A DNA stretch of 41,262 nt, from positions 1 through 41,262 of the forward strand of contig CAKZSB010000017.1 of NCBI GenBank assembly GCA_937920585.1, given 5' to 3'. Source of the DNA: an uncultured Granulosicoccaceae bacterium. Lineage in GTDB: Bacteria; Pseudomonadota; Gammaproteobacteria; Granulosicoccales; Granulosicoccaceae. This document shows, piece after piece, positions 34,411-41,262 of this stretch. Positions within the stretch are counted from its first letter, which is position 1, and each line of letters begins with the position of its first letter. Both the position numbers and the translations under genes were made by a program. Under the pieces are notes generated by a model. The model saw nothing but the letters and a program-made list of their open reading frames with translations, had not been told where the DNA came from and made no database searches.

Positions 34411-35549
34411 ACAGTGTGCGCGTACACAGCAATTTTGATGGTGGTAACATCAGGGTGATCGATGCCAGCGATGATCAACGCGTAAGATTGCAGATTGAGC
34501 GAGACGCCGAGTCCGATTTTTTCCAGTGGTTCTACTTTCGGCTCAACGCAACCGAGGGCCGGACGGTAAAACTCATTATCGAAAATGCCGGGCAATCGGC
34601 CTATCCGAAGGGCTGGGATAACTATCAGCCTGTTATCTCCTTTGATCGAAAAACCTGGCAACGAGCTGCTGCAACCTATCGCGATGGTGCGCTGCATATT
34701 GATATTCCGTTGAATTTATCAACCGTGTGGGTGGCGTACTTCGCCCCCTACAGTATGCAACTTCACGAAGATCTGATTGCACGTAGCTGTGCTGCTCCGG
34801 GTGTCGTGCACGAGGTGCTCGGCAACACCGCAGACGGGCGCGCTATGGATTTGTTGAGAATTGGTGATCCTGGTGCACGCTACAAGATATGGGCTATTGG
34901 CCGTCAGCATCCGGGAGAAACCATGGCACAGTGGTGGATGGATGGCTTTATCGATCGCCTGCTGGATCGTTGTGATGCGACCAGTCTCGCTTTACTTGAA
35001 AATGCGGTGTTTTATGTCGTACCCAATATGAATCCGGATGGTAGCTATCGAGGCCACTTGCGCACCAATGCGCTGGGTACCAATCTTAATCGGGAGTGGC
35101 AATTTCCGTCGCTTGAACGAAGCCCGGAGGTGTTTCTTGTCCGCGAAAAAATGCATGCAACCGGCGTAGATTGCTGCATAGATGTTCACGGTGATGAAGC
35201 ATTACCTTACAACTTCATCGCTGGCACACATGGTATAGCCAGTTGGACTGACGAACGTGAGCAATTGCTGGAACAATTTAAAACCAGGCTACAGCAACTA
35301 AATCCGGATTTTCAAACGACACATGGCTACCCCCGTGCGCCCGCAAATAGTGCTAACTACGGGATTTGTAGTAGCTACGTAGCCGAGCAATTTGGATGTC
35401 TGGCAGTGACCCTTGAGATGCCGTTCAAAGATACGATTGACAGAACAGATGTTCGATATGGCTGGTCACCGGAAAGATCCGGTAATTTAGCCAGATCGTT
35501 TGTCGATGCTTTGTATTCAATACACACCGCGTTAAGGCCATCCGCCTGA
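34407..35549 (+). CDS. M14 carboxypeptidase, cytosolic-type (CCP-like)
   Basis: A 380-residue zinc carboxypeptidase without a signal peptide. An N-terminal beta-rich domain (about 1-120, with FFQWFYFRL and NYQPVISFD) precedes the M14 catalytic domain: HPGE with zinc ligands His168 and Glu171, the substrate motif NLNREW (226-231), His261 in DVHGD, and catalytic Glu337 in TLEMPFK. This layout is that of bacterial relatives of the eukaryotic cytosolic carboxypeptidases (Nna1/CCP, subfamily M14D), some of which remove C-terminal glutamates. Substrate here is unknown. It begins in an ATGA overlap with nadE, so it is co-translated. Start ATG 34407. Confidence 0.9.
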   Translation: MNSVRVHSNFDGGNIRVIDASDDQRVRLQIERDAESDFFQWFYFRLNATEGRTVKLIIENAGQSAYPKGWDNYQPVISFDRKTWQRAAATYRDGALHIDIPLNLSTVWVAYFAPYSMQLHEDLIARSCAAPGVVHEVLGNTADGRAMDLLRIGDPGARYKIWAIGRQHPGETMAQWWMDGFIDRLLDRCDATSLALLENAVFYVVPNMNPDGSYRGHLRTNALGTNLNREWQFPSLERSPEVFLVREKMHATGVDCCIDVHGDEALPYNFIAGTHGIASWTDEREQLLEQFKTRLQQLNPDFQTTHGYPRAPANSANYGICSSYVAEQFGCLAVTLEMPFKDTIDRTDVRYGWSPERSGNLARSFVDALYSIHTALRPSA

Positions 35550-35857
35550 ATCCCCCGCATTACCGGATAGCAAGATTGGTAACAGCCAGCCCGAACCATT
35601 TACGGCCCGGCCGGGATTGTCGTGCAGACAAATGTTTTCACGTTTCAGGAGTAAGCGGGCTGCTGGACGGTTGTCACGTAAGTTAGCCAAAACTGAAACT
35701 TGCGAAAAATCCTGCAGCGCGCGATTTTTTTGGCAGCTGTCGATAGGTATTTACCCTGAAAAAAATTATGCATTGCGAGCGGAATATTTAAATCTTCTCG
35801 CAATGGCTGCGCGCGATCGTTTAAAATGGTGCCACCTAACACCGATAGACAAATGCA
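35550..35857. other. Intergenic region before the DUF2330 gene
   Basis: No gene is evident in these 308 bases. Three structures are visible: a weak AT-rich hairpin AAAAATC/GATTTTT (35705-35711 and 35723-35729) running into T, which might terminate the nadE transcript; a perfect 9-bp inverted repeat at 35771-35805; and a TAAAAT -10-like element (35822-35827) 30 bases before the next start codon, with a poor -35. Confidence 0.5.
35771..35805. repeat. Inverted repeat with AT core before the DUF2330 gene
   Basis: CATTGCGAG (35771-35779) and CTCGCAATG (35797-35805) are perfect 9-bp arms around a 17-base spacer containing the palindrome ATATTTAAAT. The layout suggests a dimeric regulator site upstream of the probable -10 of the DUF2330 gene, or a cruciform. 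Confidence 0.5.
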
Positions 35858-37522
35858 ATGATCCGATTGGTTGCAATTGGTTTTTGTTGTTTCCTGTTTT
35901 TCGCTGGTTATCCTTCACAATCACTTGCTGGTGGCGGGCTTTTTAGCGCTGCAGATTCTGTAGAGCAAACCAGTGAACAGATCATCTTCAGGCAAGATGG
36001 CGATATCACCACCATGATGGTGAGAATACGTTACATGGGTGACGCAGAAGACTTCGGCTGGGTAATTCCCGTGCCCTCGAATCCCACGATTAGTACTGGT
36101 AGTGATTTGCTGTTTACCGATCTGGAACTGGCCACAAGGCCTGAGTTCAGTCTTCAACGACTAGGCCGCGAGTGTCAGGTTGAAACAGTCAGCAGTGTGG
36201 TGCCGTCGGCAATCACGCTAGATGATCCCGCTGTGCAGAATGTTGCCAATCTGGATGTACAGGTTGATCAAAGCCTTGATGTCGGGCCGTTCGAGACGCT
36301 GGTGCTTCAAAGCAATAATAGTAACGATTTGAAAGCCTGGCTTGCAGACAACGGTTACCTTATTACGGGCCGTGGCGCGCTACTCATCGAGGATTACGTG
36401 CAGGCCGGCATGAAGTTCGTCGCGCTAAAACTTCGCAACGATCAGACCGAAGGCAATATTGTCCCGATTATATTGCAGTTTAAAAGTGATACCCCGGTAA
36501 TTCCAATCAGATTAACGGGTGTTTCAACTGTCGATAATCTGGGTGTGTTGGTCTGGCTGTTGGGCGATGTTAGAGCGGTTCCGGAAAACTATCAGCATGT
36601 TGTGCCCAATTTTACCCGGGTGAACTGGTTTGCCGATCCGCGTGAGGCATACCTTAGTTATCAACAACTGGTTGGCGACGCGATGGATGAAATCGGCGGC
36701 CAGGGCTTTGCCACAGATTTCTCGGGCGTGGTAGAGAACCTGGCTGATCATCTGGTGTCACCTTCGAGATTTGAGGATCGATTACTGGCATTGCAGAGTT
36801 TAACTGATGTCGAATATCTGAGTTCTGTACAGGAGAATTTTTTCGATTCCCGGGTTCGCAATGCGATCGCAACATTGCTACCGCTGCCAGACGGGCAGAG
36901 CGAAACTCTGTATTTCAGTGCAGAGGGGTTAGCGGTTACCTACACCCCTGAGCAATTAGCCAACGCCAGGGATAGTCTGGATCAATTGATTGACGAAGAA
37001 ATAATCGACCCGGTGCGGCGCAGCCGTGCCCTTATCGATGTAGACGCAGTACTAACCCGGTTGTACACCACGCTTTCTGCTGAAGACATGACTGCCGATC
37101 CACGCTTTGTCTTCAACAGTGATATGCCACACCAGCAATCAGAGCGACTCGCTACGCTTGGCATTCAGTGTGTAGATGAACAGACGCAATGGCAAATTGA
37201 GTTAGGCGAGGGTACCGGCAGGACTGGTGAGTTGGTCATCATTGGCCACGGTGATCCGCCGATGTCAGCTCTGGATATTGATCAGAATGCCAGTTGGAAA
37301 GTTGAAACGACTTTTTCTAACGGCAGTCCTGTCGTGAATGCAGAGCGCGATTTTGATGTTGTCCCGATTAATATTTCAACCGTGGTTTCGTTTGACTCAA
37401 ATACCACAGGAGGGGGTGCCGGCTCGACGGGATTACTGTCGTTACTGATACTGCTTGTTTCCGCTATTCGATCCCGGGGTCTATTGCGGGGTCGTTCAGC
37501 GTCCTCGTTTACTCAGCATTGA
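35858..37522 (+). CDS. Exported DUF2330 protein with GlyGly-CTERM-like tail
   Basis: A 554-residue protein of unknown function. It has an N-terminal signal peptide (hydrophobic residues 4-16, likely cleavage near SLAGG) and the DUF2330 pattern: GGLFSAADSVEQTSEQIIF, then VRIRYMGDAEDFGWVIPVPSNP and LLFTDLELATRPEF. Near the C terminus GGGAGS (518-523) is followed by a hydrophobic segment (about 525-537) and an Arg-containing end. This resembles the GlyGly-CTERM sorting signal cut by rhombosortase before surface display, an inference from the pattern. The last 27 bases overlap the convergent SH3 gene. Start is ATG at 35858; the ribosome site is weak. Confidence 0.82.
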   Translation: MIRLVAIGFCCFLFFAGYPSQSLAGGGLFSAADSVEQTSEQIIFRQDGDITTMMVRIRYMGDAEDFGWVIPVPSNPTISTGSDLLFTDLELATRPEFSLQRLGRECQVETVSSVVPSAITLDDPAVQNVANLDVQVDQSLDVGPFETLVLQSNNSNDLKAWLADNGYLITGRGALLIEDYVQAGMKFVALKLRNDQTEGNIVPIILQFKSDTPVIPIRLTGVSTVDNLGVLVWLLGDVRAVPENYQHVVPNFTRVNWFADPREAYLSYQQLVGDAMDEIGGQGFATDFSGVVENLADHLVSPSRFEDRLLALQSLTDVEYLSSVQENFFDSRVRNAIATLLPLPDGQSETLYFSAEGLAVTYTPEQLANARDSLDQLIDEEIIDPVRRSRALIDVDAVLTRLYTTLSAEDMTADPRFVFNSDMPHQQSERLATLGIQCVDEQTQWQIELGEGTGRTGELVIIGHGDPPMSALDIDQNASWKVETTFSNGSPVVNAERDFDVVPINISTVVSFDSNTTGGGAGSTGLLSLLILLVSAIRSRGLLRGRSASSFTQH

Positions 37523-38020
37523 CTCATGGACGAAGCCTGTCAGGCCGGACTCCGTACGTACGTGTAACCACTCGCCGGAAATATCTATGGCCTCAACCTC
37601 GCTTCCTCGCTGAAGTAAAAGGTCCGGTTTAGTTTCGTCGTCCAGAGCGTGCCACAACTTTGCCGTGTAGGCGGTTACCTCGTAGGCGATAGAATCGTCA
37701 ATCGTGCGGGCTTTAATGAGTTCAGGCGGGGTTAGTGCCTGTGCGGTGTTAGTCCCTTCGGTCCTGTCGCTACCTGATACAGCTGACGTTGAAGGTGATT
37801 GTGACCGGGTGATATTGTCGCCGCCTGGATTGGTTACAAAGTCCATTGACGTCTTAAGTGCCAGATAAACACCTGCAGTGATCCCCGAAATCAGCAAGGC
37901 ATATTTTGCAAACTTGTACAGGCTGGTGGCGTAAGGGTGGCGTGCACGAGGTGCTGATCCACTGCGCCGTCTGCGGCGTTTGCGCGGCTCGATAACCGGT
38001 GAGAGTTCATCGCTGTGCAC
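37496..38020 (-). CDS. Membrane protein with C-terminal bacterial SH3 domain
   Basis: A 174-residue protein with a very Arg-rich cytoplasmic N terminus (KRRRRR around residues 14-19), one membrane helix (about 38-57) and a periplasmic part: a Ser/Thr linker, then an SH3-type domain at about 110-174 (LLLQRGSEVEAIDISGEWLHV and GLTGFVHESML). Such domains often bind peptidoglycan or protein partners. I chose GTG at 38020 because GGAGG lies 9-10 bases upstream; the frame open to GTG 38056 has no ribosome site. Its 3' end overlaps the DUF2330 gene by 27 bases, tail to tail. Function is unknown. Confidence 0.82.
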   Translation of the reverse strand: MHSDELSPVIEPRKRRRRRSGSAPRARHPYATSLYKFAKYALLISGITAGVYLALKTSMDFVTNPGGDNITRSQSPSTSAVSGSDRTEGTNTAQALTPPELIKARTIDDSIAYEVTAYTAKLWHALDDETKPDLLLQRGSEVEAIDISGEWLHVRTESGLTGFVHESMLSKRGR

Positions 38021-38140
38021 TAAATGCCACCTCCCTGGAGTGCCGTTACAATGCACTCGTAAAGCTGTGTTAACAGGCCCGCAGAAACTTGCGGAGTCTT
38101 CCTTACAAAACTGGTCCGGTGAAGGACAAACGCGCGTAAC

Positions 38141-38169
38141 ATTTAACGCGCAGTGGTGATGTCTGTCAA
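38141..38169 (-). promoter_or_regulatory. Sigma-70 promoter of the SH3-domain gene
   Basis: On the minus strand a perfect TTGACA (38164-38169), a 17-base spacer and TTAAAT (38141-38146) form a strong promoter. The start near 38134 leaves a leader of about 114 bases, with a small hairpin CCGCA/TGCGG (38079-38094), before the GTG at 38020. Confidence 0.75.
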
Positions 38170-38211
38170 CAAGGCGTATCTAGCCTTACGGCTGTCCGTT
38201 CTTCGAGGTTT

Positions 38212-38703
38212 TTAGCGGTTTCGCTCTGTGGATCGAGAGATATCTGCGAAGCTCGCTTTACAGATATGTGCCAGATCGTGCGGTGCAAGCGCTAGCTGCA
38301 AACCGCGTCGGCCTGCGCTGATGAATATTTGATCGAATAGTTGTGCTGTCTCGTCGATGATCGTCGTGAACAACTGTTTCTGTGCCACGGGACTGATACC
38401 GCCGATCAGGTATCCGGTTCGTCGCTGAGCCAGTTCGGGCTCGGCCATATCGGCACGCTTTGCGCTCATCGTTGTTGCAAGTTTGCGGGTGTCCAGCTGA
38501 TCGGCAACAGGCACCAATGCCACGACTGGCTTATGTTGGTCCCCATCCACTACGGCTAGCAGTGTTTTGAAGACCTGGTGCGGATCCTGTCCAAGCGCTG
38601 TGACGGCCTTGTCGCCGAAATGCCTGTTGCCACCGTCAGTTTGGTATTCGTTGATGGTGTAGGCAATACCGCGCTGGCGCAGCAATTTTATTGCAGGCGT
38701 CAT
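38212..38703 (-). CDS. ybaK: Cys-tRNA(Pro)/Cys-tRNA(Cys) deacylase YbaK
   Basis: YbaK hydrolyses Cys-tRNA(Pro) that prolyl-tRNA synthetase makes by mistake, acting in trans in the cytoplasm. The 163-residue protein (E. coli 159) begins MTPAIKLLRQRGIAY and has the key lysine Lys46 in QVFKTLLAV, plus VPVADQLDTRKLA and GYLIGGISPVAQKQ, typical of the YbaK/EbsC family. Start is ATG at 38703. The upstream esterase gene lies 24 bases away on the same strand, so they may be co-transcribed. Confidence 0.95.
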   Translation of the reverse strand: MTPAIKLLRQRGIAYTINEYQTDGGNRHFGDKAVTALGQDPHQVFKTLLAVVDGDQHKPVVALVPVADQLDTRKLATTMSAKRADMAEPELAQRRTGYLIGGISPVAQKQLFTTIIDETAQLFDQIFISAGRRGLQLALAPHDLAHICKASFADISRSTERNR

Positions 38704-38727
38704 CGTTTCTAACGGTTTCGATGGTGA

Positions 38728-39408
38728 TCAGTTCGATTGCCGCTTTTCCCGGATCCAGCCAGCCACGTCGCTAATTTCCTCGATGCTGAGTGTGTGTGTC
38801 ATTGGGTAGCTGTGCCACTGGATGTCGTAGCCCAGTTCCTGCATTAAATCGCGACTCGCCTCGGCAATTGGCTGTGCAATCACATCGTCCGCTGCGCCGT
38901 GTGCCATGAAAACGGGGGTCTCGTTGTTGGCTGTTGACCTTGCCTGAGCCAATTCATCAGCCAACGGCAAATAGGTTGATAGTGCGATAACCCCGGCCAG
39001 TGCATTTTCGTGTCGGAGTGCGGTGTGTAAAGCAATGGCACCACCCTGTGAAAAACCCGCCAGCATGATTCTATCGGTACTGATACCTCGCTGGTTTTCC
39101 CGAGTGATCAGCTGTTCGACCAAAGCTTGTGATTGTTCAGTGCCTGTGACGTCCTGTGACCTTTTGTCGAATTGCAGCGATGTAATGTCATACCACGCGC
39201 GCATCCTCATGCCGCCGTTGATGGTGACCGGCCGCTCCGGTGCGTGTGGAAATACGAAACGGGTCGATTCCAGACCCAGCTTTTCAAGCTCTGGTACTAC
39301 TGGCGCGAAATCGTTGCCATCGGCGCCGAGACCGTGCAGCCATATGATGGCGTACTGCGGTTCGCTTTGGCCGATCGTCATTTCGATGCCGTCGAATTTT
39401 TCATTCAT
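38728..39408 (-). CDS. Alpha/beta-hydrolase, phospholipase/carboxylesterase family
   Basis: A 226-residue cytoplasmic serine hydrolase of the acyl-protein-thioesterase-like group, close to the Pseudomonas carboxylesterase EstB type. The nucleophile is Ser120 in LAGFSQGG; the rest of the triad is probably Asp174 (HGAADDVI) and His205 (PMTHTLSIEE). The oxyanion region is LHGLGADGNDF near residues 24-34. Physiological substrate is unknown: short acyl esters or acyl thioesters are likely. It diverges from lptM; its start ATG 39408 has no obvious ribosome site. Confidence 0.92.
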   Translation of the reverse strand: MNEKFDGIEMTIGQSEPQYAIIWLHGLGADGNDFAPVVPELEKLGLESTRFVFPHAPERPVTINGGMRMRAWYDITSLQFDKRSQDVTGTEQSQALVEQLITRENQRGISTDRIMLAGFSQGGAIALHTALRHENALAGVIALSTYLPLADELAQARSTANNETPVFMAHGAADDVIAQPIAEASRDLMQELGYDIQWHSYPMTHTLSIEEISDVAGWIREKRQSN

Positions 39409-39443
39409 ATTAATTTGTGTGTCGTCAAAACAACAGGGGAGAC

Positions 39444-39449
39444 TATAAT
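39444..39449 (+). promoter_or_regulatory. Consensus -10 of the lptM-lysA promoter
   Basis: A perfect TATAAT lies 33 bases before the lptM start codon. I see no good -35 at 16-18 bases upstream, so it may need an activator or be weaker than the -10 suggests. Confidence 0.5.
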
Positions 39450-39482
39450 CTGGGTTCGATTCTATGATGCATTGGACCTGTT

Positions 39483-39734
39483 ATGAAAGTTGTTAAACCT
39501 GGTACCGCGCTTATGAGCGTTGTACTTGGCGCCACCCTGGTGGTTCTGAGTGGTTGCGGTAACAAGGGAGATCTGGAATACACACGCAAGCCGGTGGCGG
39601 TAGAACTGCCGTCGCCTGTGTCAGTGCCCAACACGCCTGAGAAGAGCGTGCAGCCTGTGGGAGACGACGGGGTTTTGCTGGATATCACCGAGGTCGAGCC
39701 CGCCGAAAAGAAAAAGAAACTGCCCGGTGAGTGA
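39483..39734 (+). CDS. lptM: Small lipoprotein LptM (YifL)
   Basis: LptM is a small outer-membrane lipoprotein that helps LptD form its native disulfides in the LPS translocon. The 83-residue precursor has a signal peptide and lipobox LSGC with Cys25, followed by the family motif CGNKGDL (CG-x-KG-x-L). The rest is a Pro/Val-rich disordered tail ending in Lys and Glu. The gene precedes lysA and overlaps it by 8 bases, the common arrangement for this family. Start is ATG at 39483. Confidence 0.87.
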   Translation: MKVVKPGTALMSVVLGATLVVLSGCGNKGDLEYTRKPVAVELPSPVSVPNTPEKSVQPVGDDGVLLDITEVEPAEKKKKLPGE

Positions 39735-40995
39735 GTTCGGTTCTGTTACGGACGGATTGCAGGTAGAGCAGGTAGCCTGCAATCAACTTGCAGCAGAATT
39801 CGGTACGCCGCTCTACGTCTACTCGCGTGGCGCGATCGAACGTGCATGGCGCTCGTTTGACGATGCCCTGAGTAATCGGCCGCACCTGATCTGTTATGCG
39901 ATGAAGGCGAACTCTAATCTCGCGGTGCTGAATATACTGGCAAGGCTGGGATCTGGCTTTGATATTGTCTCCGAGGGGGAGTTGCAGAGGGTCATAGCCG
40001 CCGGTGGTGACCTGGCCAAAGTGGTGTTTTCGGGAGTGGGTAAAACCCGCGACGAGATGGCCGCAGCGATGGCCGCGAAGATACGCTGTTTTAATGTGGA
40101 GTCGCTCTCCGAGATCAAGGTGCTCGCAGAGGTAGCGGCCGCACACGGCGTAGTCGCACCGGTGTCAGTGCGGGTAAATCCGGATGTCGATGCGATGACT
40201 CACCCCTATATCTCGACAGGCCTGCGCGACAACAAATTCGGCATCGCGGCAGAAGAGGCATTGCAGGCCTATCAGTCGATTGCTGATAGTCAGCACTTAC
40301 AGGTGGTTGGCATGGATTGTCACATCGGCTCTCAGCTGACTGATATATCACCCTACCTCGATGCGCTGCAACGGCTGTTGGGTCTGTGCGATGCACTGGC
40401 AGAGATTGGTATTGGCATAGAGCATCTGGATCTGGGTGGTGGTCAGGGCATTCGCTATCGCGATGAGCAACCGATGGATCTGGCGCAGTGGGCAAAGGAG
40501 ATTGATCATTTGCTGGCTGATCGCGATTTTGAAATTCTGGTCGAGCCGGGTCGGTCGATTGTCGGCAACGCGGGTCTACTGCTCACGCGAGTGAGCTATC
40601 TGAAGCACAGTCCGCACAAGAACTTTGCCATTGTCGATGCCGCGATGAACGACCTGATCCGTCCATCACTCTATAGCGCATGGCAGGAGATTACCGAAGT
40701 GAAAGCGCAGGCGGGGCAGGCGGCGAGGACTTACGATGTCGTGGGGCCTGTTTGTGAAACCGGTGATTTTCTGGGTCGCGATCGGCAGTTGGCCATCGCC
40801 GAGGGGGGCGTTCTGGCGGTGATGTCAGCGGGAGCCTATGGCTTTTGTATGAGTTCCAACTACAACTCGCGACCACGTGCCGCCGAGGTTCTGGTCGATG
40901 GTGATGTCGCTCATCTGGTTCGGGCCCGCGAATCAGTTGCGATGTTATTCGAAGGCGAGAGTATTCTGCCCGAGGCGTCCACTGCGAAACGCTGA
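39727..40995 (+). CDS. lysA: Diaminopimelate decarboxylase
   Basis: LysA decarboxylates meso-diaminopimelate to lysine, using pyridoxal phosphate. The 422-residue protein is close to the Pseudomonas LysA (415 aa). The PLP lysine is Lys60 in CYAMKANSN, with GSGFDIVSEGEL, VFSGVGKTRDEM and the catalytic Cys of GPVCETGDFLG. Start is GTG at 39727, overlapping the lptM end by 8 bases, which suggests translational coupling. dapF, a frequent next gene, does not begin within the remaining 267 bases. Confidence 0.97.
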   Translation: MSEFGSVTDGLQVEQVACNQLAAEFGTPLYVYSRGAIERAWRSFDDALSNRPHLICYAMKANSNLAVLNILARLGSGFDIVSEGELQRVIAAGGDLAKVVFSGVGKTRDEMAAAMAAKIRCFNVESLSEIKVLAEVAAAHGVVAPVSVRVNPDVDAMTHPYISTGLRDNKFGIAAEEALQAYQSIADSQHLQVVGMDCHIGSQLTDISPYLDALQRLLGLCDALAEIGIGIEHLDLGGGQGIRYRDEQPMDLAQWAKEIDHLLADRDFEILVEPGRSIVGNAGLLLTRVSYLKHSPHKNFAIVDAAMNDLIRPSLYSAWQEITEVKAQAGQAARTYDVVGPVCETGDFLGRDRQLAIAEGGVLAVMSAGAYGFCMSSNYNSRPRAAEVLVDGDVAHLVRARESVAMLFEGESILPEASTAKR

Positions 40996-41262
40996 CGGGC
41001 GGTGGTTTTCATCGATCGTTTTAACAACCGAACTAAAAGCGTCTAATAGTCTCGCCCTGGCGCATAGCTGTTGGTTTCTATCGCCCGCGGCTGACTGGTT
41101 GCGCACAAGATTTGATGTGCGCCCGGGCGGAATCGGTAATCCGCTATTTGCAGCGCTGCAACATCTACTATTTGCAACCTTACAAAAAATATAAAAAACA
41201 GATAGCTAGTTACTAAAGATAATTTTTTACTTTAACATTTCGACCTGTTGAAAGCGTCTCTT
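40996..41262. other. Region after lysA to the window edge
   Basis: I see no gene here. It holds a perfect 6-bp inverted repeat GCGCAC/GTGCGC (41101-41106 and 41117-41122), two direct copies of CTATTTGCA (41144-41152 and 41168-41176, 24 bases apart) and an AT-rich run (41180-41240) unlike the preceding genes. It may be the control region of a gene beyond the right edge. Confidence 0.5.

Noticed and set aside
40877-41194. 105-codon plus-strand frame past the end of lysA
   Set aside because: It begins out of frame inside lysA, has no ribosome site and shows no family pattern.

Overview
The window is a gammaproteobacterial chromosome segment centred on the replication-origin neighbourhood. The evidence is the gene order rpmH-rnpA-yidD-yidC-mnmE-mnmG-rsmG-parA-parB-atpIBEFHAGDC on one side and dnaA-dnaN-recF-gyrB on the other. 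A gammaproteobacterial complement follows: prlC, ubiD, hemCD diverging from argH, sthA, lptM-lysA. Base composition looks moderate (low to mid 50s % GC by eye). A free-living, probably aquatic, respiring gammaproteobacterium outside the Enterobacterales fits best; a deep-branching marine lineage is possible, but I cannot fix the genus.

Layout. 1-409 holds no protein gene. It carries the atp terminator and, further left on the minus strand, a candidate small RNA with four AGGGA motifs and a strong terminator, which resembles Csr/Rsm-type decoy RNAs. 410-7379 (minus) is the complete nine-gene F1Fo ATP synthase operon, with a near-consensus promoter at 7418-7446. 7511-15790 (minus) is the conserved block parB, parA, rsmG, mnmG, mnmE, yidC, yidD, rnpA, rpmH, driven by a promoter at 15850-15879. 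15791-16140 and 17509-17729 are the two intergenic spaces flanking dnaA; they hold consensus DnaA boxes, and the second also has a very AT-rich stretch, so it is my preferred oriC. 16141-22363 (plus) is dnaA-dnaN-recF-gyrB. Two parS sites lie inside recF, about 10 kb from the genes for their partner proteins ParA and ParB.

22423-25949 (plus) holds oligopeptidase A and UbiD, ending in a bidirectional terminator. 26030-27473 (minus) is a translationally coupled pair of lipoproteins: a small DUF4398-type protein and a coiled-coil OmpA-type peptidoglycan-binding protein. 27664-29372 (minus) is hemD-hemC, without the hemX/hemY often found next to them. 29478-30860 (plus) is argH, whose stop overlaps that of the convergent sthA (30857-32332). 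32479-35549 (plus) is a glutamine-dependent NAD synthetase, apparently read from a leaderless start, coupled by an ATGA overlap to a cytosolic-type M14 carboxypeptidase. 35858-37522 (plus) is an exported DUF2330 protein with a GlyGly-CTERM-like tail, overlapping tail-to-tail an SH3-domain membrane protein (37496-38020). ybaK and an esterase (minus) and lptM-lysA (plus) finish the window.

Most of the segment is conserved housekeeping sequence and I see no phage, insertion sequence, CRISPR array, tRNA or rRNA. The points most worth follow-up are the candidate sRNA next to atpC, the recF-embedded parS pair, the coupled lipoproteins and the DUF2330 protein.
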